Positions 14,372 through 21,427 of a stretch of 26,019 bases of DNA are shown here, piece after piece; position 1 is the stretch's first letter, and each line of letters opens with the position of its first letter. This DNA is from JACJYC01 sp964558465. Its GTDB lineage: Bacteria > Bacteroidota > Bacteroidia > Chitinophagales > Saprospiraceae. Location of the stretch: assembly GCA_964558465.1 (NCBI GenBank), contig CAZLEF010000098.1:1-26019 (forward strand), in the 5' to 3' direction. Made by a program: the position numbers and the translations under genes. The notes beneath the pieces were generated by a model. It was not told where the DNA came from. It did no database searches and worked only from the letters and a program-made list of their open reading frames with translations.

Positions 14372-15127
14372 ATGAGGAAGGCAGGTTTATCGGCCCTGTT
14401 CTTTTTATGTTTCTTATGGGTTTCAGGGCAGGCCGGTGCTCCGGCGCTCGAACAGGCCAGGGTGCATTATGACAAGGGTGAATACCAGGAAGCCATTGCC
14501 CTGTATAAAACGTTGTTGTCTGAGGCAAACAGTGTTCCTCAACTGCATTACAACCTCGGCAATGCCTATTTCCGGGCGGGCGACCTGGGCAGGGCCATCC
14601 TGCATTACGAACGCGGTTTGAAATACGCCCCCGGCGACGAAGATCTGCGTTTCAACCTGTCAGTTGCCCGTTCGCAGCAGGCCGATCAGATTGAAGCGTT
14701 GCCGCCTTTTTTCCTGTTGCACGGGTGGACGTCGCTTCGCAACCTGTTGGCCGCCAATACATGGGGCTTGCTCGGCCTCATCCTGTTTTGGGCGGCTGCA
14801 GGCGGGTTTGCGGTCTGGGTGCTGGGCCGGACCCGGCTCTGGCGCAAAAGGGGCTTTTTGACAGCCGTATTGCTCCTGCCCCTGGCAATCCTGGTTTTTA
14901 TACTGGCCTTCAACCGGAAATCCTTCGAAAGCCATTCGCGTCAGGCGGTCGTGACGGCCGCGGAAACCGACCTGCGCATCGCCCCCGACCCCGAAAGCCG
15001 CTCCTTGCGCCCCCTGCATGCCGGCGCCAAAACCTGGCTGGAAGACCAGATCGGGGAGTGGTATAAGGTGCGGCTGGAGAATGGAGAGGTAGGGTGGATC
15101 GCTGTGGAGATGGTGGAGGAGATTTGA
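14372..15127 (+). CDS. BatE-like TPR and SH3 membrane protein
   Basis: A 251-residue protein with a signal peptide (to about residue 20), a TPR region at about 25-95 (EQARVHYDKGEYQEAIALYKTLL and LHYNLGNAYFRAGDLGRAILHYERGLKYAPGDED), two membrane segments at about 131-152 and 163-181, and a C-terminal SH3-like domain at about 192-251, ending in WYKVRLENGEVGWIAVEMVEEI. This order is that of BatE of the Bacteroides aerotolerance operon, whose products work with a MoxR ATPase and von Willebrand factor proteins at the inner membrane. None of batA-D or moxR lies here, so this copy is an orphan and its partner genes must be elsewhere or absent. The TPR part is expected in the periplasm. Length is normal for BatE. 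Confidence 0.8.
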   Translation: MRKAGLSALFFLCFLWVSGQAGAPALEQARVHYDKGEYQEAIALYKTLLSEANSVPQLHYNLGNAYFRAGDLGRAILHYERGLKYAPGDEDLRFNLSVARSQQADQIEALPPFFLLHGWTSLRNLLAANTWGLLGLILFWAAAGGFAVWVLGRTRLWRKRGFLTAVLLLPLAILVFILAFNRKSFESHSRQAVVTAAETDLRIAPDPESRSLRPLHAGAKTWLEDQIGEWYKVRLENGEVGWIAVEMVEEI

Positions 15128-15176
15128 TTTTGGAAGTCCGGAGTACCTGGGAATTGAGGATGCGAGGATGCGCGTG

Positions 15177-15193
15177 CCACGCCACAGGCGTGG
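15177..15193. repeat. Triloop hairpin inside a GAGGATGC array
   Basis: CCACGCC (15177-15183), loop ACA, GGCGTGG (15187-15193): a perfect 7-bp stem. GAGGATGCG precedes and follows it, so the hairpin splits a tandem array. The arms equal those of the palindromes at 3503-3518 and 21397-21412, whose centre is GC instead of ACA. Confidence 0.9.
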
Positions 15194-15336
15194 AGGATGC
15201 GAAGAACCCCTCCAAAGGTTCAAGGAACTCCTACGGAGAAGAGTCCTTCGGACCTATGGACAAACCCTCCTTCGCCGGTTAAACAACCCCAAACAACCCC
15301 AAACAATCTCAAATCGAGGAATCGAGGAAGTGCGTG

Positions 15337-15353
15337 CCGCGCAGAAGGCGCGG
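15337..15353. repeat. Hairpin inside a GAGGAATC array
   Basis: CCGCGC (15337-15342) and GCGCGG (15348-15353) enclose AGAAG. GAGGAATC-type units lie on both sides, repeating the design of the element at 15177-15193: GCGTG, then a hairpin, then GAGG. Confidence 0.85.
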
Positions 15354-15386
15354 AGGAATCGAGGAACTGAAACCCCAAACCCCAAA

Positions 15387-16658
15387 CTAAACCACAACCA
15401 TAAACTTATTCTTTTTCCCATTCTCCACCATCAGAAACTTTCCATGCAGCAGGGATTCGGGGTGGATGGCCGTTTCGTGGGAAGTGATCTTCTCCTTGTT
15501 CACGGTGACCGCCATATTCTGGATTGCACGGCGGGCGTCGCTTTTGGAGGCGCAGATGGAAGTATGTTCGGCCATAAGGTCGACAATATTTACCCCGTTG
15601 GCGAGGATATCGCGTGGAATGGAAAAAGCGGGAATTTCCCGTGCAACGGCCGCCAGCGTCTGGTCGGAAAGGGCTGCAAGGTCTTCTTTGCCGGCTTTTT
15701 GGTTGAACAGGAGGTTAGAAACCTGTTCCACGGCCAGGAAATCTTCGGGTGAATGAACCCGGATGGTCAGTTCTTCGGCCAGCAACCGTTTGAGGGTGTT
15801 GGGGTCGCCGGCGAGGTCTTTTTCCAGGGTCTCCACTTCCTCACGGGTTTTCAGGGTGAAATACCGCATGAATTTGGGCAGGTCGGCGTCGGAGGCGTTG
15901 ATCCAGAATTGGTAGAACTGGTAGGGCGTGGTCATTTCCGGATCGAGCCAGAGGTTGCCTTGTTCCGATTTGCCGAATTTTGAACCGTCCGCTTTGGTCA
16001 GCAAGGGCGTGGTGACGGCGTAGGCCTTTTCACCCAGGTTGCGGCGGATGAATTCGACGCCGGAGGTAATGTTCCCCCATTGATCGGAGCCGCCCATCTG
16101 CAGAATGCAGTTGTATTGATTGAACAGGCATTGAAAGTCGTAGCCTTGCAGCAACTGGTAGCTGAATTCGGTGAAGGAGATCCCGGTTTCGAGCCGTTTT
16201 TGAACGGATTCCTTGCTGATCATATAATTCACGGTGAGGGTTTTTCCCACCGTGCGCAAGAACTCCAGGACGTTCATGTTGCGGTAAAAATCCAGGTTGT
16301 TGACGATGACAGCCCGGTTATCGCCGCTGTCGAAATTCAGGAATTTTTGCGCCTGGCGGATAAACTTTTGCAGGTTGGCGTCCAGTTCCTCTTCCGATTT
16401 CAGTTCCCGCTCCTTGTCTTTGCCGGAAGGGTCCCCGATGCGACCAGTAGCCCCGCCCATGAGGGCAATGGGTTTGTGCCCGGAGCGCTGGAGAAGGGTT
16501 AGCAGCATGATCTGCACATAATTACCGATGGTCATAGAGGGGGCGGTGGGGTCAAAACCGATATAACCGGTGATCATGCCTTTTTTGAGGACATCTTCGA
16601 TCCCGGGGGTCGTGTCGTGCAGCATACCCCGCCATTGCAATTCTTCCAGAAAATTCAT
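15387..16658 (-). CDS. tyrS: Tyrosyl-tRNA synthetase
   Basis: A 423-residue class I synthetase that charges tRNA-Tyr. The Rossmann domain carries GYIGFDPTAPSMTIGNY (residues 31-47), LMGGATGRIGDPSGK, YNCILQMGGSDQWGNI and the KMSKS-type loop KFGKS (227-231). A C-terminal S4-like RNA-binding part ends at the stop (about 355-423). The HIGH motif reads TIGN: Asn for the second His is common, but the first His, equivalent to His45 of the Bacillus enzyme, is Thr43 here. ATG 16658 gives the standard MNFLEELQWRGML start; a longer TTG option at 16700 lies beyond the promoter box. The stop at 15387 abuts CCAAAC repeats. Confidence 0.96.
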   Translation of the reverse strand: MNFLEELQWRGMLHDTTPGIEDVLKKGMITGYIGFDPTAPSMTIGNYVQIMLLTLLQRSGHKPIALMGGATGRIGDPSGKDKERELKSEEELDANLQKFIRQAQKFLNFDSGDNRAVIVNNLDFYRNMNVLEFLRTVGKTLTVNYMISKESVQKRLETGISFTEFSYQLLQGYDFQCLFNQYNCILQMGGSDQWGNITSGVEFIRRNLGEKAYAVTTPLLTKADGSKFGKSEQGNLWLDPEMTTPYQFYQFWINASDADLPKFMRYFTLKTREEVETLEKDLAGDPNTLKRLLAEELTIRVHSPEDFLAVEQVSNLLFNQKAGKEDLAALSDQTLAAVAREIPAFSIPRDILANGVNIVDLMAEHTSICASKSDARRAIQNMAVTVNKEKITSHETAIHPESLLHGKFLMVENGKKNKFMVVV

Positions 16659-16687
16659 ATTGATCTTTAATAAAAATTCAAAGGGCG

Positions 16688-16695
16688 CAAATTTA
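16688..16695 (-). promoter_or_regulatory. -7 promoter box TAAATTTG of tyrS
   Basis: An exact TAnnTTTG match on the minus strand, 29 bases before the ATG at 16658. It confirms that start over the upstream TTG at 16700. Confidence 0.65.
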
Positions 16696-16730
16696 GCCAA
16701 ATTCCGGGCGGCATACTTGAAAAAAGGGAT

Positions 16731-16738
16731 TAATTTTA
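16731..16738 (+). promoter_or_regulatory. Near-consensus -7 box TAATTTTA of the permease gene
   Basis: One mismatch to TAnnTTTG (final A for G), 18 bases before the ATG at 16757 and divergent from the tyrS promoter about 40 bases away. Confidence 0.45.
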
Positions 16739-16756
16739 CGCCACTTCAAAAAACGC

Positions 16757-18058
16757 ATGAACCTCGAGTACTTTATCGCCAAACGGGTAGCGCTTTCGGA
16801 ATCGAAATCTTTCGCCCGCCTCATCATCCGCATCGCCATGGTATCCGTTGCCATCAGCATGGCTGTGATGATTGTGACCACTTCGATGATCGCCGGGTTC
16901 AAAAAAGAGATCAGCCGGAAGATCTTCGGCTTCTGGGGGCATATCCACATCACCGACCCGGATATCCAGCGTTCGCTCCTGGAGGCCTATCCCGTTCGTG
17001 TCGACCAGGATTTTTATCCGTCTCTTGACACCGTCGGCCGGGTCGATTATGTCGTTTCAAAAACTATTCTTGGCCGGGAGATCCAGCGGGTGAAACGCAC
17101 CAAAGGAGGCATCCGGCATATCCAGACGTTTGCCGTCAAACCCGGCATCATCAAAGCCAAATCCGAGATCGAAGGCATCATCCTCAAAGGTGTCGGCAAG
17201 GATTTCGACTGGGAATTTATCCGGAATTATATCCAGGAAGGGGAAGTGCTCTCCTTTACCGATACAGCTATGTCCTCGGATATCCTGATCTCCCGGCAAA
17301 CAGCCGACCGGCTCCGGGTAGGGGTTGGCGACCGGTTCATCGTGCACTTTGTGGAAAAAGGCGAGCAACTCAAACGCCGTTTCACCATCAAGGGGATTTT
17401 CAAAACCGGCCTGGATGAATACGACCGCAAATTTGCACTGGTGGACATCCGGCAGATCCAGCGGCTATTGGGCTGGACCGACGGGGAGGTGGCCGGTTTC
17501 GAAGTCTTCCTCGACGATATCGATGACCTCACGCCCATGGCCGATTATATTTATTACGACCAGTTGCCGGCCAAATCCAATCTGTACGCCGAAACCATCC
17601 GGGAAAAATTCCCCGAAATTTTTGAATGGCTTGACCTCCAGAACGTCAACGAACGGGTCATTCTGATCCTGATGGTGATCGTGGCGGTTATCAATATGGT
17701 CACGGCCCTGCTCATCCTCATTCTGGAAAGAACCAATACGATTGGGACGCTCAAAGCCCTTGGGCACCGCAACTGGGGCATTCAGAAGGTGTTTTTATAT
17801 TACGCCGCCTATATCATCCTGGTCGGATTATTCTGGGGCAATTTCATCGGGATCGGCCTGTGCGCGCTCCAGGATAAATTTGGTTTCATCCGGCTTTCGG
17901 AGGCCGATTATTACCTGTCCGTAGCGCCGGTAGATATCAATTTCTGGATCATTCTGGCGATGAATCTTGGCGCGTTGATTGTTATCCTTTTTGCACTGGT
18001 GGCGCCTTCTTTCCTGGTGATGCGGATCAGCCCGGTCAAGGCGTTGCGGTTTAAATGA
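16757..18058 (+). CDS. LolC/LolE-like FtsX-family ABC transporter permease
   Basis: A 433-residue inner-membrane permease of the type that extracts lipoproteins from the inner membrane (LolCDE-like). The N-terminus MNLEYFIAKRV and the first membrane helix with its amphipathic lead (ARLIIRIAMVSVAISMAVMIVTTSMIAGF, about 21-49) are typical. A periplasmic domain spans about residues 55-290. Three C-terminal helices (about 304-326, 350-375, 393-422) carry FtsX marks: ILILERTNTIGTLKALGHRNWGIQKVFLYYA, and a terminal PSFLVMRISPVKALRF. No ATPase (LolD) gene is adjacent, as often in Bacteroidota. Which substrate it serves is inferred from similarity. The start is ATG 16757; it is transcribed away from tyrS. 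Confidence 0.9.
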   Translation: MNLEYFIAKRVALSESKSFARLIIRIAMVSVAISMAVMIVTTSMIAGFKKEISRKIFGFWGHIHITDPDIQRSLLEAYPVRVDQDFYPSLDTVGRVDYVVSKTILGREIQRVKRTKGGIRHIQTFAVKPGIIKAKSEIEGIILKGVGKDFDWEFIRNYIQEGEVLSFTDTAMSSDILISRQTADRLRVGVGDRFIVHFVEKGEQLKRRFTIKGIFKTGLDEYDRKFALVDIRQIQRLLGWTDGEVAGFEVFLDDIDDLTPMADYIYYDQLPAKSNLYAETIREKFPEIFEWLDLQNVNERVILILMVIVAVINMVTALLILILERTNTIGTLKALGHRNWGIQKVFLYYAAYIILVGLFWGNFIGIGLCALQDKFGFIRLSEADYYLSVAPVDINFWIILAMNLGALIVILFALVAPSFLVMRISPVKALRFK

Positions 18059-18064
18059 GATTAG

Positions 18065-18113
18065 TTTTGAGCTTTGAGTTTTGAGCTTCGAGTTTTGAGC
18101 TTCGAGTTTTGAG
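18065..18113. repeat. 7-bp tandem array (TTTTGAG / CTTCGAG)
   Basis: Seven consecutive 7-bp units alternate TTTTGAG with CTTTGAG or CTTCGAG, which gives a 14-bp super-period. The array begins six bases after the permease stop and ends 16 bases before the next start. Confidence 0.95.
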
Positions 18114-18128
18114 TTTCTGGTATCAAGC

Positions 18129-18917
18129 ATGTTTTTCATTTATCATATCCTGTTTTTGTGGCTCCGGTTTTGGGATTGGTTATTGCAACAGCCGGTGAGA
18201 TGGAAGCGGTTGGTCCTCCATTTCGCTGATTTTCCGCATCTTTTCAGGAAACCGGGGCCGCATACCTGGCCGGGAATGGGGCTTTCCGGCCCTGGTTTTT
18301 ACAGAACCACCCTGTGGTTTGGTTGCCTGCTGGGTCATATTTCTGATATCCTCGGCATTCCGGACCTGTACGACGGGGCCTCCGCGTGGCTGAAATGGAA
18401 TATGCGGCCGCTGACGGCTGCTGAAAAAGAGACGGCGAGGGGAATTTTCGGCGACTCCCTGGATTACGGCCGGATCCGGATCGATGAACGGGCCTGGCTG
18501 GGCCCTCGCCAGCGTCGTTTTTGTTATGTGAGTTTCTACACGGTCAACAGTTGGGGACCGATGCAACCGGGTTTGCTGATCCATGAACTCGTGCATGTCT
18601 GGCAATATCAGCAGTGGGGGAGCGCGTATATTCCTTTGGCGTTGTCGGCCCAGTACAGCGCCGGGGGGTACAACTACGGCGGGTTGCCGGCCTTGCAGGC
18701 GGCCAGAAGCCTGGATCGCGGTTTCTCGGTTTTTAACCCGGAACAACAGGCCGATATCATTTCTGATGCATTCCGGTATAAAAACGGCCTTCCGATGCAG
18801 TGGATAAAAGAACCTTGCCCGGATGATGGCATCTTTGATTATTTTTTGGGATACCTTGTACAGCCGACCTCCGGTCGGAACCCTTGTACCGCCGACCTCC
18901 GGTCGGCGAAATCATAA
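18129..18917 (+). CDS. HELVH-motif putative zinc metalloprotease-like protein
   Basis: A 262-residue protein of unrecognised family. A hydrophobic, aromatic N-terminus (MFFIYHILFLWLRFWDWLL) may be a membrane anchor. The central GLLIHELVHVWQYQQWG contains HExxH (His152, Glu153, His156). A later NPEQQADIISDAF holds Glu205 as a possible third ligand, which fits a gluzincin-like zinc site, though no proteolysis is shown. Similar HELxHVxQ cores occur in DUF4157 and other Bacteroidota proteins. The last about 19 residues, from VQPTSGRNPC onward, are read from the tandem palindromes at 18864-18907, and the TAA lies in the loop between inverted palindromes, so the tail is repeat-derived. The genuine domain probably ends near DYFLGYL. 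Confidence 0.72.
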   Translation: MFFIYHILFLWLRFWDWLLQQPVRWKRLVLHFADFPHLFRKPGPHTWPGMGLSGPGFYRTTLWFGCLLGHISDILGIPDLYDGASAWLKWNMRPLTAAEKETARGIFGDSLDYGRIRIDERAWLGPRQRRFCYVSFYTVNSWGPMQPGLLIHELVHVWQYQQWGSAYIPLALSAQYSAGGYNYGGLPALQAARSLDRGFSVFNPEQQADIISDAFRYKNGLPMQWIKEPCPDDGIFDYFLGYLVQPTSGRNPCTADLRSAKS

Positions 18918-18943
18918 AACCGCCGACCGGAGGTCAGCGGTAC
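18864..18943. terminator. Three triloop palindromes forming a convergent hairpin
   Basis: CCGACC-TCC-GGTCGG (18864-18878), GCCGACC-TCC-GGTCGGC (18891-18907) and GCCGACC-GGA-GGTCAGC (18922-18938) fill the junction of two converging genes. Copies two and three, each extended by GTACC or GGTAC, are inverted 22-base arms (18886-18907 and 18922-18943) with one mismatch and a 14-base loop. The loop holds the stop of the plus-strand gene, and the right arm touches the stop of the minus-strand gene. A terminator role is likely by position. Confidence 0.85.
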
Positions 18944-21336
18944 TATTCCGTTTTCAAAGTATCTGCCGGATTGGCGACAGCCGCTTTGGCCGACTGGATC
19001 CCCACCGTCAGGAAAACAATGACCAGTACCGCCAGCCCGGCCAGCGCAAACACGCCCCATGCCAGCTGAACATGATAAGCGAAATCGTCGAGCCAACCCG
19101 AGATGAAATACCAGGCAGCAGGCGCCCCGATGGCCACTGCCAGGCCGGTCAGTTTCAGGAAATTTCTGGAAAGCAGCCCCACAATGGAAGCCACGGAAGC
19201 GCCCATCACTTTCCGGATGCCGATCTCCTTGGTTCGCCTGGCGATGGTGAAGGCCGCCAGTCCGTACAGACCCAGGCACGCAATAAAGATGGCCAGGCCG
19301 GAGAAAATGCCCACCACTTTCAGCATGCGCTGTTCGGAAACGTAGTTTTTGGCAAATTCTTCGTCGACAAAAAAGTAATCAAAAGGGTAACGCTGTTCGA
19401 ATTGCCGCCACAGACGCTCCATTTTGGGCAACAGACTCCCGATTTGCTGCGGATCAAACCGGACGGAAATATTGCTCCTCCGGCCGTCCAGGTACATCAT
19501 AACAGGATCGACCGCGTGGTGCAGCGAATTATAGTTGAAATCCCTGACCACCCCGACCACCGGATACTTGACCTCGCTGCCGACAAAACGAATGGTTTTA
19601 CCCTCATAGGAATCCCAGCCGGCTTGCCGGACAAAAGTCTCATTGACCACAAATGCGGCCTGGTTTTGGTCTGCGCGCAAATTGGAAGAAAAATACCGGC
19701 CCTCTGCCATCTCCATACCGTAGGTCTTGATGAACTGGGTATCCACCCGGAAAATCTGGACGGAAAATTCTCTATCCCCGCTGCCCTCCGGCAGAACGGT
19801 CGACCCGAAGGTGCCTGTGCCGATCGCAGCCTGGCAAACAGACACCGATTCGACACCCGGCAAAACCTGCAGCGCCTCACGGAATGCCGAATGGGAGCTG
19901 TCGATCCCCGGAGGTGTCGGCATGACCATCACCTGGTCTTTGTTGAAGCCCAGGTCGCGGTTCATCAGAAAACGGAATTGCTGGTATAAAATAAAGGAGC
20001 CGGAGATCAGCGCTATGCTGATGCCGAGCTGCAAGGTGGTCAGAACCTGGCGCGGCCATTCTCCGCCCGGCGAAAAAGAAGTGATCTTGCGGATCACGCT
20101 GGCGGGTTTGAACCCTGAAATAATCAGACCGGGGAAAAATCCGGCCAACAGGCTGACTGCCAGCGCCACACCCGTCAGCGTGAGCAGGGTGCTTGGGGCA
20201 AAAACCAGTGAAACGGGCGCTTCGCTTTCAAAAAGCCGGTTCAGCGAAGGCAGTACTGCATACGCCAAGGCGAGGGCGGCGGCGCCGGCCAGCAGGGTTG
20301 TCCCCAGGGTTTCCGATAAAAATTGCCCCATCAGTTGACGGCGGTCGGCGCCCAGTATTTTTTTCACGCCTACCTCCTTGGCTCTTTGCAGGGATTTGGC
20401 CGTGCTGATATTGATGTAATTGAACCCTGCGATCACCAGGATCAGCAGGGCGATGATGGCAAAAGTCCGCAGGAATGCCGCACTGCCGTATTTTCCGCCG
20501 CGCAGGAACCGGATATCGTAGGAGTTCAGGTAGATCTCATTCCAGGGCTGTAAATAAAATTGGTACCGGTCGACCCGGTTGGGCATATATTGGGCCACCA
20601 GTTCGGGGAATTTCTTTTCCAGGACGGCGGCTTTAGACGCATCTTGCAACAGGACGTATGTATACACGGTCTGGCCCAGCCAGTTGTTCATGAAGCTGAA
20701 ATCGTGCATGCCGTTGGCGGGTTCCGTGGAAGCCCAGGAAGCGAGGGCTTCAAACTGGATATGGGATTGCCGCGGCGGGTTTTGGATGATCCCCGAGACG
20801 ATATAGGGTTTGTCTTCCAGGGCCATGATCGTTTGTCCGATCGGGTCGGCTTTTCCGAACAGGGTTTCGGCCAGGCGCTCCGTCAGCACCAGTTGGCCCG
20901 GTTTGGAAAGAACTTCGGCAGGGTTCCCGCGCAGGAGCTGGAAATCGAACAACCTGAAAAAATTTCCATCCGCAAAGGACATCCCTTTCACTTCGAAACT
21001 TTTTTCTCCGAGCGTGAACAATACTTCGTCAAACCAGGGATTGTAATGGGCTGCCGCCTCTACTTCCGGGAATTCGTTCATAAGGGTCGGTGCAAACAAC
21101 CCCGGCGTTTCAGCCGTATTTTCCAGGTCGCCGTTTTCGGCTTTTATCCATTTGTTGACCCTCGCCAGCCGGTCGGCTTTGGTGTGAAAACGATCGTAGG
21201 ATCTTTCGTCTTTGATAAATACGAATGCCAGGATCACGGCAGCTAATCCGAGCGTAAGACCGCTGATGGTCAGCAGAAAGTAAGATTGCTGACGGAGGAT
21301 CAGGCGGCGGAAGAGGGTGAGGTAGTGGGAGATCAT
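18943..21336 (-). CDS. MacB/FtsX-type ABC transporter permease (copy 1)
   Basis: A 797-residue two-unit permease with the Bacteroidota layout: first helix (QSYFLLTISGLTLGLAAVILAFVFIK, about 17-42), periplasmic MacB-type domain (about 45-280), three helices (about 288-450, including INISTAKSLQRAKEVGVKKILGADRRQLMGQFLSE), a second periplasmic domain (about 455-665) and three final helices with TIARRTKEIGIRKVMGASVASIVGLLSRNF. The paired 'R-KE-GIRK-GA' motifs mark the coupling helices that meet an ATPase. No ATPase gene is in the window. Such permeases export peptides, lipids or drugs; the cargo is unknown. It follows the similar gene at 21428-23857 after 91 bases and is probably co-transcribed with it. 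The C-terminal TLKTE and stop abut the palindrome at 18922-18943. Confidence 0.93.
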   Translation of the reverse strand: MISHYLTLFRRLILRQQSYFLLTISGLTLGLAAVILAFVFIKDERSYDRFHTKADRLARVNKWIKAENGDLENTAETPGLFAPTLMNEFPEVEAAAHYNPWFDEVLFTLGEKSFEVKGMSFADGNFFRLFDFQLLRGNPAEVLSKPGQLVLTERLAETLFGKADPIGQTIMALEDKPYIVSGIIQNPPRQSHIQFEALASWASTEPANGMHDFSFMNNWLGQTVYTYVLLQDASKAAVLEKKFPELVAQYMPNRVDRYQFYLQPWNEIYLNSYDIRFLRGGKYGSAAFLRTFAIIALLILVIAGFNYINISTAKSLQRAKEVGVKKILGADRRQLMGQFLSETLGTTLLAGAAALALAYAVLPSLNRLFESEAPVSLVFAPSTLLTLTGVALAVSLLAGFFPGLIISGFKPASVIRKITSFSPGGEWPRQVLTTLQLGISIALISGSFILYQQFRFLMNRDLGFNKDQVMVMPTPPGIDSSHSAFREALQVLPGVESVSVCQAAIGTGTFGSTVLPEGSGDREFSVQIFRVDTQFIKTYGMEMAEGRYFSSNLRADQNQAAFVVNETFVRQAGWDSYEGKTIRFVGSEVKYPVVGVVRDFNYNSLHHAVDPVMMYLDGRRSNISVRFDPQQIGSLLPKMERLWRQFEQRYPFDYFFVDEEFAKNYVSEQRMLKVVGIFSGLAIFIACLGLYGLAAFTIARRTKEIGIRKVMGASVASIVGLLSRNFLKLTGLAVAIGAPAAWYFISGWLDDFAYHVQLAWGVFALAGLAVLVIVFLTVGIQSAKAAVANPADTLKTE

Positions 21337-21340
21337 GTTT

Positions 21341-21412
21341 TTAATTGATTCGATTAAACGATTGATTCGATTAAACGATTCAATCGAATCAATCGACCAC
21401 GCCGCGGCGTGG
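21341..21412. repeat. 9-bp GATTGATTC-type array, hairpin and 16-bp palindrome
   Basis: GATTGATTC and GATTAAAC units run from 21341. CGATTGATTCGATT (21359-21372) pairs perfectly with AATCGAATCAATCG (21382-21395) over a 9-base loop. Next comes the palindrome CCACGCCGCGGCGTGG (21397-21412), identical to 3503-3518. All of this lies in the 91-base gap between the two permease genes; the units match the right-end array at 25930-26019. Confidence 0.9.
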
Positions 21413-21427
21413 CGAATTAATAATAAA

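Larger units (their letters stand above)
15128..15386. repeat. Composite repeat region: arrays with hairpins inside
   Basis: No gene is seen in these 259 bases. In order: a GAGGATGC array (15156-15172) interrupted by CCACGCC-ACA-GGCGTGG (15177-15193) and resuming at once; a block with CTCC-TAC-GGAG (15228-15238) and GTCC-TTC-GGAC (15243-15253); three AAACAACCCC units (15281-15310); then a GAGGAATC array interrupted by CCGCGC-AGAAG-GCGCGG (15337-15353) and resuming. The block at 15206-15253 has a shorter relative at 25402-25426. Confidence 0.9.
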
